Shown here: positions 58,150-64,000 of the stretch, piece by piece | Numbering within the stretch: the first letter of the stretch is position 1 | Layout of the letters: every line of letters begins with the position of its first letter | Assembly: GCF_954871325.1 (NCBI RefSeq) | Contig: NC_088777.1 | Coordinates: 2,730,509-2,794,508 of the forward strand | Direction of reading: 5' to 3' | DNA length: 64,000 nt | Source: Gordionus sp. m RMFG-2023 | Taxonomy: Eukaryota; Nematomorpha; Gordioida; Chordodea; Parachordodidae | Notes under the pieces: generated by a model | Seen by the model: the letters and a program-made list of their open reading frames with translations, nothing else | What the model was told of the DNA's origin: nothing | The model's database searches: none | Made by a program: the position numbers and the translations under genes

Positions 58150-61100
58150 TCAATATAAGATCAAAATAAATATAGTCCCATATTAGTGAAATTCCGAGGG
58201 CTCAAGGTATGGTTGTCATACCATCAGGTCTTAAGCCATATAGTTGAGATTAATTTGTGGGTTTAAGGTGGTTTCGAATGTGGGCGGATGTTAAATCTCG
58301 ATTTATTATCTAGTTTATTACTGTGTGGCGTTGGTGTCGCCCTTGACTAAATATACAATTTAGGTTTAGACGGGTAATTTGCATTTGATGCAAGCATGAG
58401 GCTAAACAATTTCACAACCTAAACGAAACCCAATTGCTACTCTTAGTTGTTTGTCTGATAACAGATTACCAAGGTCACGACTATTGAGTGACTCTAAACA
58501 TGACCACCAAGTCTGTCAGATAATTGAAGGAGTTGGAATGCAATCTAAAGTGGATTGACTGATATATCGGTTTAGATATTTCTAAATTAAAGGTGTAGTC
58601 TGTGTAATGATTGATGGTATATGAATGTTAATTTAGCCTTACATTTGTTAATTGCGTCTAGTGAAGGTCACGGTCCGGTCTTTGGTTCGGACTAAACCGA
58701 TACCCTCGGACCGGACCGGACCACGGTCCTTAAAAAAAGATCGATCCAGACCGTGGTCTTAAATAAAAAGACCGGTCCAGGACCGGTCTTTTTATTTGTT
58801 TAAAAAACATATTTTTTTCAACCTTATTTAATTTGTTTTATCATTTTATTAAATATAAGAGTATTATATAATATAAAATAATATGAATAATATAATAATT
58901 AATACAAATATTTAATTTAAATAAATGCTAATGTCTTTGTTTGTAGAACTTCCTTGGAGGAATTAGAAGAGGGACTTAATGGAGGCGGTAGATCTATTCC
59001 ATTATTTAACCAAGAGCCCATACACATCAAAGCTTGTATTGTTTTGTTTGAAAGCCTATTCCTTTTTTTAGTGACAAGATCTCCTGCTTTCGAAAATATT
59101 TGTTCACAGAGGACAGATGTTGCTTGAATTGCTAAAAAATTTCTAGCTACTAATGAGAGGACTGGAAATCTATATAATAAATTATATTGACTATTTAAAA
59201 AATATAAAAGACCTTTCACTATTGGCTTTCCACCATACTAATATGTCATCCTTAAATGAAACAAGAGGTTCATTCAAATAGGTGTGAAAGTTCTGATATA
59301 TTTTCTTCAATGATTTCTGCAGATATATAATCCCCTTCTGAATTTCTTTTTTGGGATAAAATTCTTTCTAAAAAACTAAATTCATTGATTTCCTCCTGGC
59401 ATAAATGTTTGAAAATTAGGATTTAATAAATAAATATTTAAAATATACCTGAGAATCCGTTATTCCTGTATTTTTTATTTTTTATTTTCCTTAAATATTT
59501 TGAAAATTTGGTCATATACTCAATTCTATTAAGAGTATTAGGCATGTAAACTTGTTTTAATCTCGGATCCAATAATGTTGAGACATATGATTCATAGCAA
59601 AATAATTCTTTGAGATATTTCTGCATTTTAACCAGCATGTTATTAAGAATTTCTTTTCTGTATTGTTATTATCCTTTTTTATATTATTTAAAATTTCATT
59701 ATTAATATTCTCCATATATAACATGGAAATCCCAACTGTAGGATATTTGGATCCTGATAAATCAAGTGTGGTTTATAGAAGGGCCTTAGAAAATCTACAG
59801 CCTCTTTAAGGTCTTCTTTTTTACACTCAGTAAAGATACCCCCTTTAAATTGTTTGTAATTCAAAAAAAAGTACTTCTTCTATAGTATCCATGTTCTAAA
59901 AATTAAATATTTTTTAAAAATAATTGGATAAAAATGTAAACACCTCATAAATTGTGTTCATCATTAAATAGGAGCTATTCCATCTAATAGGGATATCATA
60001 AGGGATTTTAAATTTTGTAATACCCTTATTTTCACATATTTGTACATATGCTTGATTTATTTTGGGTGATTTATTTATAGAAAAGGCTATGTCTCTACAC
60101 TTTTCTAAGTTGTAATATATGATAAACCTTCCTGAGATATTAGGTTTAGAATATGGGCACAGCATCTAAAGCCTTTAAATTTTTGTTCCTTATATATATT
60201 CTGCAAAATATCCATGCTTTTTAGGATGTTATTGGCATTATCTGTAGTACAGGCCAGTATATTCTCCTCCAATTGATATACATCAATTACTTCTTTTATA
60301 GCTAAGGATATTTCTTCAGAAGTATGAGGAAATGGGATATGATTTATATCAAGTAAAATATTTTTTAATGTAAAAGAAGAATCAATATAATGTGCAGTAA
60401 TGGCTATAAATGGAATTTTATTTATATTGCTCCACATATCTGTGGTAAAGCTTATTAAAGAATTATTTTTATTTAAAATATCTTTTAGAGAATTTCTTAG
60501 TTTCTCAAAATCAGCTGTATAAAAATTTTTAACTTTGTTTTTTGACCAAATTGTAGCAATTGAGTTTAAATATTTGATTAAATTATGAAGACCTGATCTT
60601 TCAAAGTCTTCATTGGCAGAGAGTCCATTATTACCCATTTTATAATGATTTGGTTCATATGATCTGTTTGGAATTTATCCAATGGTATTGAAGAAAGTGA
60701 TTTTGTACTTGTGGAGGGCATATTTAAATTAAGAGTAGATTGTGTTTTTGAGATATTTTCATTTTCATTATTAGAAGTATAAATTTTATGTTTTATCAAA
60801 TGTCTGCTTAAGGTACCTAATTATTTTATTAAGAATAAGGTTAAATTATTTTGACAATGAATTATTGACAGTTTCTTAAGAAAAAATAGATATATAAATA
60901 ATAACCAAAATATTTTAATAATAATACTACTTATTTTGATTAATTTATTGCTTAAAAAATTATAAACAATTATTTTGTTACTTGTTGCTGACGATATGTT
61001 AAATTTGGTATTACAGTGAACACATATTCTATGTTTTTTATTAGAAAGTAAAATGTTTCTTGGACAAACTTATGGTTTTCATATTGTAAAAAAAAAATTA

Positions 61101-61812
61101 ACAAAATCTAAAATAACTGCTCTAGAAAAATATCATAAAATAAAATATACAAAAAAATTATATTAATTGAATAGTAAAGTAAACTTAAATATTAATAAAA
61201 GACCGGTCCGGACCACGGTCCTCAACAAAAAGATCGGTCCAACAATCGGTCCGGTCCCGGTCTAAGACCGATAGGACTGGACCGTTGACCTTCACTAATT
61301 GCGTCGTCTAATATACGATGGGTAGGGCATATGAAGCCTGAAATCACAGAAATATTTTATAATCTGGATGGATGATAATAATAATGATAAGGATAAAAAA
61401 TTGATTTATAAAAAGTCTAAACTGCTTAATTTAGAAGGTAACGGGGCGAGTGACCAATTGAATGGGTTTAAGTTTATGTTTAAAATTTTTTCTAGAAATA
61501 TTTAAAATTTATCATGAATTTTTGATATAATTCGTTGATTTTTAAAAAAAATGATGTTTGGGAAATGTGCAAATATTTTGGTATATATAGGCATTTGCGT
61601 ATTATAAATAAACTTTGGTGTACCGGTAGGTGGCATAGAATGTGCTCTATGCTGTGAAAGCTTTTAAAAATGTTATGAAGGAAATCATTTAATGGGTAGC
61701 ATTAAAGGTTAAACCATCAGGAGCAATGATTTTATAGCCTTTTAAATTTGAACATAATTCAGTTTTATTTATGTTAAGTGTGAGGCCGGTAGCTTGAGAA
61801 TTGGTTTCCAAA
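58150..61812 (-). mobile_element. LINE 3' part, split by a hAT insertion (block 2)
   Basis: This is the counterpart of 33600-34605. The minus strand keeps 'SQATGLTLNINKTEL' (61797-61750) and the decayed C-terminal region (58620-58180), interrupted by the hAT element at 58659-61297. The RT catalytic WYLDD segment lies beyond the duplication edge and is absent here. Confidence 0.65.
58659..61297 (-). mobile_element. hAT transposon, 2.64 kb, with zf-BED transposase relic
   Basis: The termini TAGTGAAGGTCACGGTCCGG and the inverted GACCGTTGACCTTCACTA are bounded by a perfect 8 bp duplication ATTGCGTC (58651-58658 and 61298-61305). Subterminal regions are packed with GGTCCGG/CCGGACC words. The transposase is on the minus strand. 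A BED finger ('CVHCNTKFNISSATS', about 61030-60990, continuing after a likely intron as 'GTLSRHLIKHKIYTS') is followed by 'SFTTDMWSNINKIPFIAITAH' and 'ACTTDNANNI' (60638-60105), 'IPIRWNSSYLMMNTIYEVF' (to 59914), and the dimerisation block 'LAIQATSVLCEQIFSKAGD' plus 'KKRNRLSNKTIQALMCMGSW' (59219-58917). Frame changes occur near 60635, 60140 and downstream, so it is no longer autonomous. Block 1 has the empty site. Confidence 0.88.
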
Positions 61813-62465
61813 AAGATAAAACATATAATATTCTTATAGATAATTCTCGCCGAAAAATACTGTAAAATATCGAATAGGGGAATTTTCGTATACACCACCA
61901 GGTCGAATATAATTTATTATTTTTTAAAAATCCGGGCCGGGCCTAAATTTTTACTCGGGCCCGGCCGTAAAATATTTTTTAAAAACAATTCCGGGCCGGG
62001 CCGAATAAATTTTTTTACGGGCCGGGCCCGGCCGTGTAAATGATACCTTTGCAGGTCTCTGATATAAAGTAAAAGAAACATTATCTCTTCTGTTCCCCCT
62101 TATCATTTAACCCTAAATTCATTAATTTTTTTTTAAAAAAATTACCTAACAAAGACTTTTAAAGAAAACGGGGTAAGTATGATGAATTGCGGGAGAAATT
62201 TAGTGAAAATTTTTTTCTTAAGTTTCTTTGATTATATAATATTATTATTATAGATATTTAAATATTATAAATTCTACTCCTTCACTACTCAATAAAAATA
62301 ATAAAAAGTAAAAACTTAATTAGGGATGTTGTTTATAAAATGCAAAAGATTTGTTGATTTCAAAAATTATTCTTTTTTAAAAAAAAACAAATTAAATTTT
62401 TTTTTTACATTTTTTTTTATATATAAAAATAAAATAATAAAATATTTTTCTTTGTTTATTATAGC
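61813..62465. mobile_element. GGCCCGG-rich element end and flanking AT-rich DNA
   Basis: At 61915-62065 three clusters of CCGGGCCGGGCC / CGGGCCCGGCCG words alternate with A/T runs, ending in TACCTTTGCAGGTCTCTG, the inverted form of the terminus seen near 33121. The left boundary is not clear. From 62325 the short dispersed repeat also seen at 45486 occurs. No gene is visible. Confidence 0.5.
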
Positions 62466-64000
62466 CATAGACGTTGCCAGGGCCCCCCCCCCCTCAGAAA
62501 TTTATCACTTTTTGTGAATATCATTTTAAGCTAATAAAAAATATCCCCCTTAGTCCTCCCCCCACTCCCTGACCCTCAATAATGTATACATATATCTTAA
62601 ACAATAATTTGAAAGAAAGAATGTAAAAGTTGACATTTTTTTATAAAACTATACATCATAAATTTATACATTTTTGGAAAAAAGCATTTATATATATAAA
62701 GTGAACCAAAGATGTTTTTTAATAAATGGAATGTAAGCCAAAGATAAGTCTTAAGACAAAAGTGTAATGTATTTTAATTATTAATAATTGATCCATAAAA
62801 TACTAAATAACATAATATATCAAATATAATTTTTTATAAAGTGAGTAATTTTAATTTATTTATCTTAATAAAAGTAAAATATAATTATAAAACTAATGAT
62901 AAAATTAAATCATATAAATAAAAAAATTAAAGCACAATACAACCAGGGGAATATTATATGTCGTAGATTTACAGTATACATAATTTTATCAATTATCATA
63001 TGACAATTAAGTAATTTTTACCAATATAGCGAATTATATATTTTACAGAAAACTATAAAATATTGATAAGGACGTCAGAAAATATCTTTTAAAGACAATG
63101 TGGGATGAATAATATGAATAATTTTTAATATCATTTTTTATTTAAATTAAATAGATGGCGTTAAATAATTAAACGCTAATAGTTGCTATATTCATTGATT
63201 AGTAAAATTTGTAAAAATATTAACTGTAATATATTCTCTAACTGTCAAATATGTCTGTAAAAGTGGAATTTTACCTAGTTTTTTGCAACTAATTCTATAT
63301 AATATAGGAATATCAACTATATGACTACTTACTTTTTATAAATAAATTTCTTATACTTGTTTGGAATAAATTATTACCATGCTTTTATATTAATGTATAT
63401 ACAAGTAATTCATTATATTTTATATAAATATAAACTAATGAAAATATATTTCATATTTAACTTAATATTAAATAACGCTAATAAAATTTGAAAGGGTTCG
63501 TTTTTTTATAATTTGTAATCTCACAATAAAGCCATCAAAAATTTAAGAAACATGTTCTGCTAATATTTTTTCTTAAAAAAATTTAGTTAGGATTAACCCA
63601 TTTTTAGAGATAGGAATGGGAGACTAATATTTTTAATGGGAGTTGAAATAATTTGAAAAGGATTATTTAAGATAGATTTTTTATTTTATAATCTGATAAA
63701 TAAAGAGTCATAATCTAATTAAAAAAAAATGATGTCATAACTATGGATAATCTGATAAATAAAAATGTCTATAATAATATGCTCTATAGCCTATGATGGT
63801 AACAACTTTTTTTTTGTAAAAAATTACAACTTAAATTTTATTTTTTTTAAACGTTAAAATTATAACAAATATTTATCCATAAGAGGGCGTTAAATGCATA
63901 AATATAAAAATAACATATTAGGAAACCTGAATGATTATTAGCTAGCGTTTATTTCATATATTGGTGCAAAATACATGTGATATACCTAAAAAATTAAATA
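62466..64000. mobile_element. hAT-like family, further copy (left end; right end not in window)
   Basis: A diverged CAGTGGCGT-type terminus (CATAGACGTTGCCAGGGCCC) begins at 62466. The section at about 63100-63370 matches copy A at 12480-12760 (for example 'TAACTGTAATATATTCTCTAA', 'CTGTCAAATATGTCTGTAAAA', 'TATGACTACTTACTTTTTATA'). This supports a member of the same non-autonomous family running off or decaying toward the window end. No coding content is seen; the last 600 bp is AT-rich and featureless. Confidence 0.5.

Larger units (their letters stand above)
42649..61812 (+). repeat. Segmental duplication, block 2
   Basis: This is the second copy of the 16772-34605 block in direct orientation, with the same gene order and shared old insertions. 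Block-2-specific additions are the palindromic ORF array (45553-48575), a mariner fragment (about 55770-56150) and the 2.64 kb hAT element (58659-61297). The hAT transposase relic at 44528-45400 is longer here than in block 1. The right edge is near 61812, inside a LINE. Confidence 0.9.

Overview
This is a very AT-rich (by eye roughly three quarters A+T) animal nuclear window, most likely from an arthropod or other invertebrate. The evidence is a pair of spliced torsin genes (torsins are animal ER-lumen AAA+ proteins) with tiny 40-47 bp introns next to multi-kilobase ones, plus many hAT, non-LTR and retroelement remnants. A copepod such as a sea louse would fit, but the sequence alone does not settle the species.

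The dominant structure is a direct segmental duplication. Block 1 (about 16772-34605) and block 2 (about 42649-61812) carry the same genes in the same order and are separated by about 8 kb of repeats. Each block holds (i) a six-exon torsin gene that can be read open from ATG to stop (354 codons in block 1, 364 in block 2) and (ii) a three-exon gene for a small secreted cysteine-rich protein (100 and 107 codons). Between and after these lie shared relics (a Ty3/Gypsy pol fossil, MITEs, a GGCCCGG-rich element and a LINE with an HGLSC-type C-terminus). These were present before the duplication.

Each block then gained its own insertions. Block 1 has a head-to-head LINE pair in torsin intron 4, a 2.2 kb GC-rich DIRS-like RT/RNase H element and a solo LTR with a 5 bp target duplication. 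Block 2 has a hAT transposase relic, a 3 kb palindromic array carrying copies of an unrecognised 221-codon ORF, a mariner fragment and a 2.6 kb hAT transposon with a perfect 8 bp target duplication.

Outside the blocks, 1-16770 is AT-rich non-coding DNA with two LINE fragments, a hAT-type non-autonomous element, minisatellites and a fold-back satellite directly upstream of torsin copy 1. The inter-block region 34606-42648 is almost entirely repeats. The last 2 kb holds another GGCCCGG element and a further hAT-family copy.

The points most worth following up are the two torsin paralogues (many amino-acid replacements, unrelated upstream sequence, a sharp base-composition change between exons 1-4 and 5-6), the small secreted gene whose exon 2 differs completely between copies while its flanking introns match, and the palindromic ORF array at 45.5-48.6 kb.
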